The notes beneath the pieces were generated by a model. That model was not told the DNA's origin. It saw only the letters and a program-made list of their open reading frames with translations, and did no database searches. Made by a program: the position numbers and the translations under genes. Below, one piece after another: positions 10,196-19,177 of a stretch of DNA of 64,000 bases. The number at the start of each line of letters is the position of its first letter. Positions within the stretch are counted from its first letter, which is position 1. Source of the DNA: Sphingobacterium sp. JB170 (GTDB taxonomy: Bacteria > Bacteroidota > Bacteroidia > Sphingobacteriales > Sphingobacteriaceae); contig NZ_FUKU01000053.1 in NCBI RefSeq assembly GCF_900163865.1, positions 44,932-108,931 on the forward strand. The letters are read 5' to 3'.

Positions 10196-10226
10196 AGATA
10201 AATAAGTGACTTTAAATTAATTTTCT

Positions 10227-11417
10227 ATGAAAGGTAAATATCTTAGCGCCGGTCTGTTGATCGTATTTATGCATGTTGGTTGCACGGCGAACAAGAAGGA
10301 TGAAATTGATAGCGTTTTCTCAAATGCTGCCCAGCAGACGGAGTATATGCTTAAGGAGGTTGAACTGGCAAAGCAGCATGCTTCCAAACCAGATCTATTA
10401 TTCCCTAGAACGCTTTCTCCTTCTGGAAGTTTGGAACTGGTCGCTGCGGGTGACTGGACGAGCGGCTTCTTCGCTGGTGTATTGTGGTTCCTCTATGAGC
10501 AAAGTAAGGATGACAAATGGTTAGCACTTGCGCGCCAATACACGACTGGCATTGAGAAAGAAAAAATGAACGGACGTACCCATGATATGGGTTTTAAAAT
10601 TTACAACAGTTTCGGTAGCGGATATCGACTTACGGGCGATACTGCATACAAACAGGTTATCATTCAGTCTGCTAAAACCTTATCCACGCGCTACAACCCC
10701 AATACGGGTGTTACGCGTTCCTGGGATCATAATAAAGCGAAATGGACAAACCCGGTAATTATCGACAACATGATGAACTTGGAACTACTTTTTGAGGCTT
10801 CGCTTTTAACAGGAGACTCATCGTTTTATAATATTGCAGTTTCGCACGCTGATCAAACTATAAAGAATCATTTTCGTGATGATTATAGCAGTTACCATGT
10901 TGTTGATTACGATCCTCAAAGTGGAGATATCATTAAGAAAACTACACATCAGGGGTATAGTGATGATTCGGCATGGGCACGAGGACAGGCGTGGGCCCTT
11001 TATGGCTATGTGATGTGCTACCGTTATACGAAGCATTCTCGATATCTCCAGCAGGCCGAGCACATCGCTAGCTATATATTAAACCACCCTAATATGCCGG
11101 AAGATCTTGTTCCATATTGGGATTTTGATGCGCCAAACATTCCAAATGAACCTCGTGATGCTTCCGCAGCAGCTATTATTGCTTCGGGACTTTATGAGCT
11201 AAGTGGTTATAGTGAAAAGGAAAATTATAAAGAAATAGCTGATAAGATCATAAGCAATCTCACCGCTAGCTACCGTTCGTCCTTTGGTGAGAACAAAGGG
11301 TTCCTACTATTGCACAGTACAGGGTCAAAACCTTCCAATTTGGAGGTTGATGTTCCGCTGAACTATGCAGATTATTATTACTTGGAAGCTTTACTTCGCA
11401 AAGATCGATCACAATAA
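10227..11417 (+). CDS. GH88 unsaturated glucuronyl hydrolase
   Basis: A 396-residue enzyme of the alpha/alpha-barrel GH88 family that hydrates the 4,5-unsaturated uronate left by polysaccharide lyases and so releases it from the oligosaccharide. Family marks: GDWTSGFFAGVLWFLYE, GRTHDMGFKIYNSFG with a putative catalytic Asp120, PVIIDNMMNLELLFEAS with Asp180, HQGYSDDSAWARGQAWALYG, and the YWDFDAPNIPNEPRDASAAAI block. The two Asp residues match the pair known in Bacillus UGL. A lipobox-like MHVGC at residues 15-19 suggests a lipid anchor, so the enzyme probably sits in the periplasm or inner face of the outer membrane. It ends the PUL operon, 31 bp after the lyase. Confidence 0.93.
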   Translation: MKGKYLSAGLLIVFMHVGCTANKKDEIDSVFSNAAQQTEYMLKEVELAKQHASKPDLLFPRTLSPSGSLELVAAGDWTSGFFAGVLWFLYEQSKDDKWLALARQYTTGIEKEKMNGRTHDMGFKIYNSFGSGYRLTGDTAYKQVIIQSAKTLSTRYNPNTGVTRSWDHNKAKWTNPVIIDNMMNLELLFEASLLTGDSSFYNIAVSHADQTIKNHFRDDYSSYHVVDYDPQSGDIIKKTTHQGYSDDSAWARGQAWALYGYVMCYRYTKHSRYLQQAEHIASYILNHPNMPEDLVPYWDFDAPNIPNEPRDASAAAIIASGLYELSGYSEKENYKEIADKIISNLTASYRSSFGENKGFLLLHSTGSKPSNLEVDVPLNYADYYYLEALLRKDRSQ

Positions 11418-11510
11418 GATTCATAATTTAAAAGAGAAAAATTCGCGGAGGTATTATTACAATTAACCACATTCGGATAGATGAATTTTAAACCAGGATA
11501 TTGAGTGACA

Positions 11511-11894
11511 CTAGTAATCGACCCAATTGATAAATAGTATCCGTGCTAGCTTGACCTTAGGCAATTTTAAATTGAACATATCAAAATTTTGTTTTAAGCA
11601 AGCTGGCCGGATCAAATCTGTTTTCGTCTTTTTGATTTCCGCATCGTTAAATGTAAAATTAAAGGTTCCATCAATTTTCCCTTCGCGGAAATCGCCTGTG
11701 AATTCAACTTCAATATGGGTTATATTTTCGTCGATGATGTCGATTTCTACCAATCGGATTTGGGTTTTGTAATCAATAAAATAGCATTCAAAATAATCTT
11801 TAATTTCATCGTGTCCTATGAATTTTCTGCGGACAGAATGATCGTCTAAAACGACATATTTATACCGCAATTCCAAATATTTTTGGGTGTCTTA
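11511..11894 (-). pseudogene. 5'-truncated NTF2/SnoaL-like protein remnant
   Basis: An open frame of ~126 codons between stops without an ATG; the only early start is a TTG at 11876. It encodes LELRYKYVVLDDHSVRRKFI, HDEIKDYFECYFIDYKTQIR and THIEVEFTGDFREGKIDGTF, which looks like the middle and end of a nuclear-transport-factor-2/SnoaL fold protein lacking its first helices. The tail (ACLKQNFDMFNLKLPKVKLA) is less typical. I take it as a decayed gene at the boundary between the PUL and the next cluster. It could instead be a translated protein using TTG. Confidence 0.5.
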
Positions 11895-11947
11895 AGCATT
11901 GCTAACGGCGAAAAAATTTGCTATAAATTTTACAAATACCTTTCTAA

Positions 11948-12499
11948 TTATTGTTTTGTCCACATTGGTTTTTGTTTTATAATTTGTCGATGAACAGGGC
12001 AGTTTTCCGAATGTGCCCCACGTAAATATCCAATGCTCATTAGAAATTCGCCCACAATTTCACCTCCTGTAAACTTGAATGTTTTTTTGAACAATTTCAC
12101 CCATTCTTCTTTGGTTTTTGGGTGATGATGTTCCAGCCATTTTTCAAATGAACCAAATTCTTTTTGTAATCCTACAATGGTTTTGGCGTTTTCAATCGCT
12201 GCATTTACTTTGAGTTTGTTGCGGATAACCCCTGCGTCATTCAGCAATCGTTCACGGTCCTTTTCTGTATAGGTAGCGATTTTTTCGATGTTGAAATTAC
12301 TATAAGCTTTGCGGAAACCTTCTTCTTTTTTCAAAATCGTTTCCCAGCTCAAACCTGCTTGGTTGATTTCCATAATCAATCGCCCAAACAATTCATCGTC
12401 ATTGTGAATGGGAAAACCGTAATGATCATCGTGGTATTTTTTATGCAATGCTTTCCGTTCTTCGGATTGCATCGCCTCAATGGCGTAACAATAGCTCAT
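11948..12499 (-). CDS. tag: DNA-3-methyladenine glycosylase I
   Basis: A base-excision repair enzyme (183 residues, as expected for Tag) that removes 3-methyladenine from alkylated DNA. Recognisable blocks are KKYHDDHYGFPIHNDDELF, QAGLSWETILKKEEGFRKAY, ERLLNDAGVIRNKLKVNAAI and FKFTGGEIVGEFLMSIGYL. The zinc ligands of E. coli Tag appear to be kept: Cys4, His23, and a His163-x3-Cys167 pair near the end (HSENCPVH). The preceding minus-strand gene ends 3 bp upstream, so it is cotranscribed with a MazG-like protein, a plausible pairing of nucleotide-pool cleaning and alkylation repair. Confidence 0.94.
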   Translation of the reverse strand: MSYCYAIEAMQSEERKALHKKYHDDHYGFPIHNDDELFGRLIMEINQAGLSWETILKKEEGFRKAYSNFNIEKIATYTEKDRERLLNDAGVIRNKLKVNAAIENAKTIVGLQKEFGSFEKWLEHHHPKTKEEWVKLFKKTFKFTGGEIVGEFLMSIGYLRGAHSENCPVHRQIIKQKPMWTKQ

Positions 12500-12502
12500 A
12501 TA

Positions 12503-12823
12503 TTATTTTAATAATTTTTCAGTTTTGGTTAAAAATTTCTCTACAGCCTCTTCAATACTAATATCCATCCTATCGGCTAAAACAACTAGCCACCAGATGC
12601 TTTCGCCGAGTTTGTGTTCTAATTCTTCCTGTGAATTTGCTTTTGGCCAGCGATTTTGTTGTGACATGATGTTTCTTCCTATCAAGCCTGTATCGGTAAG
12701 AAATGCTAAAGCATCTTCTTCTACCGTCCACTCGCTGCCATGATGTTGGCGTTCCAGTTTATGGTATTGCTTTCTGATTTCAAGCGAACGCTTGATAATT
12801 TCTTCAATGTTATTTGTACGCAT
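12503..12823 (-). CDS. MazG-like NTP pyrophosphohydrolase family protein
   Basis: A 106-residue all-helical protein. The segment QEELEHKLGESIWWLVVLAD followed by MDISIEEAVEKF resembles the EExxE...ExxD metal-binding helices of MazG-type nucleotide pyrophosphohydrolases, in which Mg2+ is held by acidic residues. Compared with canonical MazG the second acidic pair is reduced (GESIWW instead of GDVLWY), so activity is uncertain. It is the first gene of a two-gene unit with tag. The region 12824-12931 upstream has no other feature. Confidence 0.7.
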   Translation of the reverse strand: MRTNNIEEIIKRSLEIRKQYHKLERQHHGSEWTVEEDALAFLTDTGLIGRNIMSQQNRWPKANSQEELEHKLGESIWWLVVLADRMDISIEEAVEKFLTKTEKLLK

Positions 12824-12931
12824 TTGTTTTCTTTTTTATGAATGTATAAATGTAAAATAAATTTGGCTTGGTACATTCGCCATAACGGCTCTTTTATTTG
12901 CCGTTTTGACGAATTGTTACCGACTAATATT

Positions 12932-13933
12932 TTATATCATATCAACCAAAGAGGTATTCGGGATATCTTGCAAAATATCCTCGCCATAGGCTGAACCCGG
13001 AGACTGATATCCAAATTTGAAATCGTTATTTAAAATACGATGTGCTACTGCTACCACTGAAAGCGGGGTAAGGTCATATCCCGAAGGTGCATCCACCCAA
13101 GCTTTCACTACTTTTCCGTCCCTGCCTGTAATCTCTGCCGCTATTCCATTTCGTCCTGCCGCTCGTTCTGCTTTTGTTGGTCCATCAGGCAGATTTACCA
13201 TTGTTAGATCCGGAACTTCCGTGGCTGGGAGTTTCAGCGAAAAAAACTCTTCTATATTGGGGATACCCGTACTTTTATAACTCAGGATAATACCTCCTAA
13301 AGGCGTAGCCATACAATCTACTTCCTGTTCACCAAATGAAAATATCTTCGACTTTGGATCTGGATTAGTTACGATATCGCCATTTCTACGGATTAATGTG
13401 CCTAAGTCTGCAATATTCTTACTGCTTAAAACTGACCCTCTGGAGAAACCACCATAGTGTTGGAAACCCACTCTCAAATATTCGGGTTCGGGCACCAATT
13501 TTGACAGATGAACAACCAGTGCATCATAGCTCACAAAAAGGCCAGCACCAGATATTAACTGAATACCCGCCGCATTTGCTTCTTCATCGAGTAACTCAGC
13601 CAATCGGTAGGTCTCCATTTCTGCACTGATGTCTAAATAGTGCACACCGGCTTTTATGCAGGCTCTCATCGCTTGTTCGGCGGTAAACTTAAACGGTCCT
13701 GCTGCATTAATTAAGACCTGTTTACCTAGTAAGGCTTTTTGCCAGGCGTACTCAGTATCCACGTCGAAAATGTGATAATCAACGGCTATCTCCTCGGCAA
13801 ATTTCCTGGTTTTATCGGGATCCCTTCCTGCAATTTCAAAATCAATGTTTAACTCTTTTGCCCTTTCGGCAATGATCTTTCCTGTATATCCGGTGGCTCC
13901 GTAAATTAAAAGTTTGTTTTTCTTGCTATTCAT
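12932..13933 (-). CDS. Saccharopine dehydrogenase-like NAD(P)-binding protein
   Basis: A ~333-residue protein with an N-terminal Rossmann fold (LLIYGATGYTGKIIAERAKE, then IAGRDPDK) and the saccharopine-dehydrogenase/trans-acting enoyl reductase pattern LINAAGPFKFTAEQAMRACI, AGVHYLDISAEM. Family members reduce or oxidise varied substrates, and the true substrate here is unknown. I prefer the ATG at 13933; the longer frame starts with a GTG at 13960. It follows the SDR stop by ~30 bp, so it is the last gene of the TetR-controlled set. The C-terminus (SPGSAYGEDILQDIP) is normal for the family. Confidence 0.85.
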   Translation of the reverse strand: MNSKKNKLLIYGATGYTGKIIAERAKELNIDFEIAGRDPDKTRKFAEEIAVDYHIFDVDTEYAWQKALLGKQVLINAAGPFKFTAEQAMRACIKAGVHYLDISAEMETYRLAELLDEEANAAGIQLISGAGLFVSYDALVVHLSKLVPEPEYLRVGFQHYGGFSRGSVLSSKNIADLGTLIRRNGDIVTNPDPKSKIFSFGEQEVDCMATPLGGIILSYKSTGIPNIEEFFSLKLPATEVPDLTMVNLPDGPTKAERAAGRNGIAAEITGRDGKVVKAWVDAPSGYDLTPLSVVAVAHRILNNDFKFGYQSPGSAYGEDILQDIPNTSLVDMI

Positions 13934-13962
13934 TTTCTTACAGTTTTTAGGGAAAGGCACTA

Positions 13963-14748
13963 TTACAACGATGGATTTGTTCCTCCGTCAATAATATAGT
14001 TTACGCCAGTTATATAGGATGCTCTCGCAGAAACCAAAAACCCAACCAGCTCCGCAATTTCTTCAGGGAGTGCCATTCTACCCATTGGAATTCCGCCAAG
14101 ATCATTCATTAGATTATTGGTAACTTCTTCTATGCTTAATCCCGATGTATCAGCTAATGATTGCAGATAAGCATCCATTGTATCGGTTTTTACCATCCCT
14201 GGCGAGACAGCGGCAACTCGTATTCCTTTTGGCGTAAATTCTTTTGACAAGCTTTTGCTATAGTTGTTTATTGCTGCTTTTGCCACTGCATAAGCACCAA
14301 GCGACTCAAATACGGGTATAGCACCAGTTAATGAGGAAATATGGATAATAACACCGCTTTTCTTTGCTACCATTTGAGGTAAAACTGCCCTGTCAATGCG
14401 AACAGAAGATTGCAAATTTAATTGAAGGTCATTTTCCCAATGCTGGTCAGAAAGGGCTCCAAAACCTCCCGAAGGACTGGTAGATCCACCCATATTATTG
14501 ACTAGAATATCAATTGTTCCAAATTTTTCGTTGATTTCCTTTACCACTTTGTCCGTTTCGCTCGGGATAGTTAAATCTGTTGCGATGAAATGATGTTTTA
14601 GTTTATTTTCTCCGGGTTGACTTCTGGCAGTTACGATTACATTTGCTCCCGCTTCCAATAATCTATCTGCGATTGCTTTACCGATGCCCTTTGTTCCGCC
14701 TGTTACTAATGCTACTTTACCAGCTAATTCTTTTGTTGTGATTTCCAT
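13963..14748 (-). CDS. Short-chain dehydrogenase/reductase (SDR), paralogue 1
   Basis: A classical 261-residue SDR. Cofactor motif TGGTKGIG (residues ~16-23), the NNMGG variant of NNAG (~89), catalytic Ser in HISSLTG and Tyr/Lys in YAVAKAA, and the [14 protein letters not shown] substrate loop are all present. The ending [14 protein letters not shown] is standard. It is about 60 percent like the second SDR of this cluster by eye, so the two come from a duplication. A TetR-type palindrome lies 16 bp before its start codon, suggesting its own repressed promoter even though it also follows the NTF2-like gene. Substrate unknown; SDR plus SnoaL-like pairs often handle small carbonyl compounds. Confidence 0.92.
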   Translation of the reverse strand: MEITTKELAGKVALVTGGTKGIGKAIADRLLEAGANVIVTARSQPGENKLKHHFIATDLTIPSETDKVVKEINEKFGTIDILVNNMGGSTSPSGGFGALSDQHWENDLQLNLQSSVRIDRAVLPQMVAKKSGVIIHISSLTGAIPVFESLGAYAVAKAAINNYSKSLSKEFTPKGIRVAAVSPGMVKTDTMDAYLQSLADTSGLSIEEVTNNLMNDLGGIPMGRMALPEEIAELVGFLVSARASYITGVNYIIDGGTNPSL

Positions 14749-14764
14749 TATTAAAAATTTTTAT

Positions 14765-14780
14765 TGAAACATACGTTCCA
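14765..14780. promoter_or_regulatory. TetR-family operator copy 1 (before SDR paralogue 1)
   Basis: TGAAACATACGTTCCA, an imperfect palindrome 16 bp before the SDR ATG. It matches three other sites in this cluster (16133, 16798, 17436), each just in front of a minus-strand gene, which makes it a credible operator for the TetR-family protein encoded at 16830-17408. Confidence 0.75.
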
Positions 14781-14821
14781 GATTTTAGTAAAAAATATCT
14801 ATTTAGATAAATGCTTGATTT

Positions 14822-15298
14822 TTATTTTCTATTTTGTTCGATTGTGTTTGGATCTATGGTTGCGGGTTTGGCGTGATGAGAAAGATCTCCAGCCAACGTT
14901 ATGATTAGCTCGCGTACAGAGAAATGCCATTTCCCATCCGTTCTCGTGAACGCATCGTGATAACGTCCGATGGCTATGGCTTGTAGCGGAAAATCCCGAT
15001 CAACATCCTTTTGAAAAATTGTCAGGTAGGAAACGGCCGTAGCGTTATTTTTTTCTTCCTGAATTTCTAAAACGGTATTGGTAGTAATATGTGCTGTTCG
15101 GAGAGTACCGTCTGAATAAACCTGTAGGTTCTTGTCCAATTGTCTGGCAACGCCGTCTTTACCCTCCATCGTGCTGCCTGGGGAGATTATTTTACCATTT
15201 GCAAAGAGTTCACCTACTTTGTCGAATCTAGCTTGGTCAACATAGAAGGTGTATTGTCCTATCAAATTCAAGATTTGTTGCTCATTAGTCATCGTCAT
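14822..15298 (-). CDS. NTF2/SnoaL-like protein
   Basis: A 158-residue protein of the SnoaL_4/nuclear transport factor 2 fold: NEQQILNLIGQYTFYVDQAR, ELFANGKIIS, a central HITTNTVLEIQEE strand, and RYHDAFTRTDGKWHFSVREL at the end. These cone-shaped folds act as isomerases, cyclases or dehydratases or bind small hydrophobic molecules. It follows the second SDR gene by 27 bp with no operator between them, so it is probably cotranscribed with it. Alternative start at Met3 changes only two residues. Confidence 0.85.
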   Translation of the reverse strand: MTMTNEQQILNLIGQYTFYVDQARFDKVGELFANGKIISPGSTMEGKDGVARQLDKNLQVYSDGTLRTAHITTNTVLEIQEEKNNATAVSYLTIFQKDVDRDFPLQAIAIGRYHDAFTRTDGKWHFSVRELIITLAGDLSHHAKPATIDPNTIEQNRK

Positions 15299-15325
15299 AT
15301 TTTTTTAAAATATTTTTAAGTTGTC

Positions 15326-16114
15326 TTAAAATACGGTCGGGATTGTTCCTCCATCAACCACATAATTTGCTCCGGTGATGTAAGAGGCTTTCGGGGAAAC
15401 GAGAAAACCAACAAGGTTTGCGATTTCTTCCGGTTGGGCCAATCGATTTAGCGGAACGCCACCCAAACTGTCCATCACCACTTGTGTGGTTTCGTCAAAT
15501 GTTTTTCCAATAGACGTTGCCAGGCCATTTAAAAAAGTTTCCATAGCAGCTGTTTTTACCATTCCCGGAGAAACCGTAACTACCCGGATATTATGCTGGG
15601 CCATTTCATTTGCCAACGTTTTGCTGTAGCTGTTCAGTGCGGCTTTAATAACACCGTAGGAAAAGTTGGAAGTATGCAATGGTATTTTTCCATTGATCGA
15701 TGAGATATGAATTACCACCCCTTTTTTACGTTCAATCATCTTGGGGAGAAGCGCCTTATCTACTTTAATCGCTGCCAAAAGATTTAACTGCAGATCATTT
15801 TCCCAATCTTGTTCAGATAATGCACTAAATCCTCCTGCTGGCGAGGAGGTGCCGCCCACATTATTGATTAAAATATCGACAGCGCTATATTTTTTGGCAA
15901 CCGTTTTAGCCAACCTTTCATTGTCTGAAGCGTTGGTAAGATCTGCCGCAATAAAATCATGAGTAGTGCTATTTTCCAACGGTTCGTTTCGTGCGGTGGT
16001 GATAACTGTTGCACCTAAGTTGGCTAACTCCTCGGCAATGGCTTTTCCTATTCCTTTTGTTCCGCCGGTAACCAATGCTACCTTACCTGTTAATTCTTTT
16101 TCTGAGTTTTTCAT
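15326..16114 (-). CDS. Short-chain dehydrogenase/reductase (SDR), paralogue 2
   Basis: 262 residues, close relative of the SDR at 13963-14748. It keeps [13 protein letters not shown], the Ser of HISSING, and the catalytic pair as YGVIKAA, followed by [17 protein letters not shown] and the GANYVVDGG end. The Tyr-x3-Lys spacing is intact, so it should be an active NAD(P)-dependent oxidoreductase. It is preceded by the best copy of the shared palindrome and followed by the NTF2-like gene. Substrate unknown. Confidence 0.92.
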   Translation of the reverse strand: MKNSEKELTGKVALVTGGTKGIGKAIAEELANLGATVITTARNEPLENSTTHDFIAADLTNASDNERLAKTVAKKYSAVDILINNVGGTSSPAGGFSALSEQDWENDLQLNLLAAIKVDKALLPKMIERKKGVVIHISSINGKIPLHTSNFSYGVIKAALNSYSKTLANEMAQHNIRVVTVSPGMVKTAAMETFLNGLATSIGKTFDETTQVVMDSLGGVPLNRLAQPEEIANLVGFLVSPKASYITGANYVVDGGTIPTVF

Positions 16115-16132
16115 GATGTATTGTTTGTTTAT

Positions 16133-16148
16133 TGAAACATTTGTTTCA
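16133..16148. promoter_or_regulatory. TetR-family operator copy 2 (before SDR paralogue 2)
   Basis: TGAAACATTTGTTTCA: perfect 7-base arms (TGAAACA / TGTTTCA) around TT, 18 bp before the start codon of the second SDR. It is the best match to the consensus of the four sites. Confidence 0.82.
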
Positions 16149-16171
16149 GATTTGTTTAAAAAAATATGTTG

Positions 16172-16777
16172 TTAAATTGCTTGTACCGGGTCTCTTAAAA
16201 TGGTTTGCATATTCGCCTGGCTTTGTCCCTTTTCAAAATGGGTAATATGGATTTCGTGATGCATCCCTGATTTTCTCAATCCGCTTTCGCTGGCGAAATT
16301 TTGTAAAATTGGCAAGGTTACCAATTCTCCAGCAAAGGGTCCCAGGTGCATCAACTGTACACATTTACCAGCGTTATAATCGAACGTTTCAAATTGACTG
16401 GCAAATGGAATTTCTTTGTGGTTTTCTGCCGTGACTTCGATGTTTTGTGCAGTAATGAAATCAGGAATAACTACAGCAATTCTATACTTTAATATATCCA
16501 AACTAAGTGTCGTATAGAAATCGCCAATGTCCACAAAGCCTTCTTTTTCATCAAACCAATAGAATATTTCAACAATATCACTTTTAAAAGCCTTTTCCTT
16601 TTGTGTAAACTCTTTTTGAAGTTGCTGGAGGAAATCAATGATCGCCTTTTTCTTTTCGTAGAAAATAGGCGTTCCCGGACTGCCGCTGCCGAGAATGGAT
16701 AGATAATTCATTCTTCCTATCTCCACTATTTCAGGCTCTGTTGATGCGGAATAATATCCGCTATACTTATTTGCCAT
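16172..16777 (-). CDS. GyrI-like small-molecule-binding protein
   Basis: About 201 residues with the GyrI-like ligand-binding fold: an early KYSGYYSASTEPEIVEIGRM segment, YLSILGSGSPGTPIFYEKKK, a FYWFDEKEGF core, and the late VQLMHLGPFAGE and HHEIHITHFEK strands, ending in an ILRDPV motif. Stand-alone proteins of this type bind or hydrolyse small amphipathic compounds. I chose the second Met (16777): it leaves a 20-bp gap to the operator, the same spacing as at the sister genes, whereas the first Met (16792) would touch it. It sits between the regulator and the SDR genes. Confidence 0.8.
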   Translation of the reverse strand: MANKYSGYYSASTEPEIVEIGRMNYLSILGSGSPGTPIFYEKKKAIIDFLQQLQKEFTQKEKAFKSDIVEIFYWFDEKEGFVDIGDFYTTLSLDILKYRIAVVIPDFITAQNIEVTAENHKEIPFASQFETFDYNAGKCVQLMHLGPFAGELVTLPILQNFASESGLRKSGMHHEIHITHFEKGQSQANMQTILRDPVQAI

Positions 16778-16797
16778 GTCTATTATATCCATTATTC

Positions 16798-16813
16798 TAA
16801 AACGTTTGTTTCA
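16798..16813. promoter_or_regulatory. TetR-family operator copy 3 (before GyrI-like gene)
   Basis: TAAAACGTTTGTTTCA, 14 of 16 bases like copy 2. Position relative to the following gene decides the GyrI-like start at 16777. Confidence 0.72.
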
Positions 16814-16829
16814 AATTTTAATAAAAAAA

Positions 16830-17408
16830 TTATTTGTTTAATTGTTCGATAAGAAATTTTGCCGTTTTCTTAATCCTTGTTTTATCTTGGTGGATGATGA
16901 ACGATTCGTGCCATCCAGTGAAATGGTTGATGATATAATCGGTGAGCATTTCAGCATCTTTCGTGAATTTAATTTCCTGTATATCAATGGCTTTTTTTAT
17001 CAGACCAATCAATAATTGGTATGTAAACTCATTGTCCGACTTAATAATCTTTTGCACTTCCACATCGAACGTGGCGACCTCAAATGTCGTTTTTATGGCA
17101 AGACAACTATTTGGTTCGGTCGTGATGGTATAGGCCGAAGCGTTGATATATTTTTCAATGGCTTTTAATGGCGAGGAGATTTGATGTAATTGCTTTTTAG
17201 CAGCTTCCATCCGGCTTTCGGTATAGTGCTTTATGCACTTTATGAAAAGCTGGTGCTTATCACCGATGGTATTGTACAAACTACTGCTGTTGATCCCCAT
17301 AGCTTCCGTTAAATCCCGCATAGAAGCACCGTTATAACCCTTTTTCCAAAACACATCCATTGCTTTGGAAATTGCCAATTGTTCGTCAAATTCTACGTTT
17401 CTTGCCAT
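16830..17408 (-). CDS. TetR/AcrR-family transcriptional repressor
   Basis: 192 residues from the ATG at 17408. The N-terminal DNA-binding domain reads EQLAISKAMDVFWKKGYNGA, then MRDLTEAMGINSSSLYNTIG with the recognition helix and DKHQLFIKCIKHY, the classic TetR layout. The remaining helices form the ligand pocket, as usual unlike other families. An upstream in-frame Met at 17447 is rejected because it would lie inside the operator palindrome 17436-17451. The repressor presumably represses itself and the three other units with the same site, and is released by a small, probably electrophilic or carbonyl, compound that the SDRs process (inference). Confidence 0.92.
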   Translation of the reverse strand: MARNVEFDEQLAISKAMDVFWKKGYNGASMRDLTEAMGINSSSLYNTIGDKHQLFIKCIKHYTESRMEAAKKQLHQISSPLKAIEKYINASAYTITTEPNSCLAIKTTFEVATFDVEVQKIIKSDNEFTYQLLIGLIKKAIDIQEIKFTKDAEMLTDYIINHFTGWHESFIIHQDKTRIKKTAKFLIEQLNK

Positions 17409-17435
17409 ATGTACAGGCAAAGATATGAAAATATC

Positions 17436-17451
17436 TGAAACATTCATTTCA
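17436..17451. promoter_or_regulatory. TetR-family operator copy 4 (before the repressor gene)
   Basis: TGAAACATTCATTTCA, palindromic with intact TGAAA/TTTCA arms, 27 bp before the ATG of the repressor gene: expected position for autoregulation. Confidence 0.78.
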
Positions 17452-17515
17452 GAATAAGTTTAATTAACGTCATTTTCTTGAATTCGCTTTTTAATGCTGC
17501 TCAATGAAAGGTTCT

Positions 17516-17779
17516 TTATACCTGAGAAAGAAGCTCTTCTTTGGACGATATTTGGATGTTCTTTATGCAGATTGTGTGCTGACTGTCCATCACGAGTATG
17601 AAATTTCCTTTAACAGGTAGTAAGCTAAATATCAAATAACTAACAGACTTCATTGGTAATTCTACTTCCGACATAAAACGCTGAATACGCCGAATGCAGC
17701 TCGAAACAAGGGGCACTTCGGTTACCCATGCCTCAAGAACATCATTTGATACGTTAGGATTAGTCCTCGGAGCTCTTCT
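17516..17779 (-). pseudogene. IS4-family transposase, N-terminal remnant
   Basis: A stretch without ATG encoding ...SSCIRRIQRFMSEVELPMKS, VSYLIFSLLPVKGNFILVMD. The IRRIQRF...LP..xxYLIFSLLP.KG.F.LVMD pattern is that of IS4-family transposases common in Bacteroidota, up to the first catalytic Asp. After VMD the match is lost within a few residues and a stop follows, so only roughly the first quarter of the transposase is left. The C-terminal part of what looks like the same type of transposase lies at 37131-37442 on the other strand. Confidence 0.75.
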
Positions 17780-17967
17780 TTAATTAGATTAATAGGGAAG
17801 ATATTTGCTTTAACACCTATTTGGTATATAAACTAAGTTGTGACGGTTGAAGCCACGCTGTGGAGGCGTAATTTGACGGCTGAAATTCGGCAGAGTGATT
17901 TTTTACGGAACGAAAGAGCCCTGTACGACTTTATTAGTCAGCAGAAGTTACTCCTGCATTCCAAAGT

Positions 17968-18013
17968 CAATTCCCCCATCATGTGGCTATAAGTTCTTAT
18001 GATAGGGGAATTG
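17968..18013 (-). terminator. Strong stem-loop after the minus-strand lipoprotein gene
   Basis: Arms 17968-17982 and 17999-18013 pair over 15 bases with a single mismatch (CAATTCCCCCATCAT with ATGATAGGGGAATTG), loop 16 nt. It begins about 25 bp after the stop of the lipoprotein gene. No T-run follows on either strand, so it could be an mRNA 3' stabiliser or an IS-derived end rather than a classical terminator. The rest of 17780-18036 holds nothing I recognise. Confidence 0.55.
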
Positions 18014-18036
18014 TGCCCAGAAGTATGGGATGCTAT

Positions 18037-19137
18037 TTAAAGGGGCGACATCACCAATGTGAGATCGGTCTGGAATTCGTGTCCGGTCGTAGTAACAGCC
18101 TTTAAAATGATTTTGTAGCTGCCCGCTTTTAACGTATCGTCTTTCTTAACCGTAATCGCCCCTGTCTGAGGATTGACAGAAAAGATGGCGGCAGAATTGT
18201 CAAATGTTGCGTCGTCTAGGCTCACTGATTGCAGCGAAAATGATGATTTATAATTTTCAGGATATATCATTGGCTCGGCGGATAGGTAACCGTTTCCTAA
18301 TGCAATATGTAATAGATTTAAGTTAATTGTCAGATCCATATCGGGATAATACATTCCGAAGAAGAATTTAACCTGCGGAATAAAAACGACCCGGAAAGAT
18401 GTACTGGCCACAGGAAATCCATCTTTTAGGAGAACCGGTCGGAGGTCATAGGTATATTCCGAGTTTTTATGGGGGTCACCCGCATCGGCGGAAAACTGGA
18501 TGGTTGAGTTTTCGATAGCTACGCTATTTGATTCACCCGGGGAGTGGCTCAGATGCCAAGTCGTCCCTTGCGTAGGCACGTCCAAGGTTTCCAGTTTATA
18601 GGTCGTAATATTATCGCTGTAAAGGGCGTAGGCAAACGGGATTTCATTGGATACATCCGCTCCGCTTATCCCTATTGTGCCCTCAGAAACAGTGAAGTTA
18701 AAATCATTTTTACCTACCGTTTCCCCAGTACCGGTTTTGGCAAAAAGCGTAACGGTATAAGAATCAGGAATCTTATTATCGTTGGTGGTAGAGCGTGCTC
18801 CATTAGGATAAAGTGTGGAGGAGTTGATGACGATGGTTTGCTCCTTCTCATCGACTGTTACTGCTTTGGAAAGCTGGTCGCGAAGCTTAACGCCACCTGA
18901 TATTTCCACGTTGTCTGTCTGCTCAAAGCCGAGGCTTAACGTAATATCCTTACGAGTCGATAGGGATGAAGGGATTGGAATATTAGCCGTTTGTCCGTAG
19001 GACATCCCCGTATTTTCAGGGAGGTCAATTTCGATTGTTGGTTCCGGCCCGGACGTATCTTTTTGACAAGATAAAGTCGTTGATAGCAGGGTGGACACTA
19101 CGGTGAGCGCAGTAAAGAATCTTTTGAACATGTTCAT
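18037..19137 (-). CDS. Surface lipoprotein with cadherin-like C-terminus, partner of a TonB receptor
   Basis: About 366 residues. Signal peptide with lipobox ending at Cys24 (LLSTTLSCQKD). The C-terminal part reads AAIFSVNPQTGAITVKKDDT, LKAGSYKIILKA, a cadherin-like repeat signature, and the rest is predicted beta-rich. The family is not recognised. It is divergent from a ZnuD-like TonB receptor with ~86 bp between the starts and one strong palindrome in the gap, so the two genes are probably coregulated and the lipoprotein may assist the receptor at the surface. I use the ATG at 19137; the longer frame from 19167 would place charged residues before the signal peptide. Confidence 0.7.
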   Translation of the reverse strand: MNMFKRFFTALTVVSTLLSTTLSCQKDTSGPEPTIEIDLPENTGMSYGQTANIPIPSSLSTRKDITLSLGFEQTDNVEISGGVKLRDQLSKAVTVDEKEQTIVINSSTLYPNGARSTTNDNKIPDSYTVTLFAKTGTGETVGKNDFNFTVSEGTIGISGADVSNEIPFAYALYSDNITTYKLETLDVPTQGTTWHLSHSPGESNSVAIENSTIQFSADAGDPHKNSEYTYDLRPVLLKDGFPVASTSFRVVFIPQVKFFFGMYYPDMDLTINLNLLHIALGNGYLSAEPMIYPENYKSSFSLQSVSLDDATFDNSAAIFSVNPQTGAITVKKDDTLKAGSYKIILKAVTTTGHEFQTDLTLVMSPL

Positions 19138-19177
19138 CTGTATAATTTTTTTTGCGAAGGTAATCATAAAATTTATA

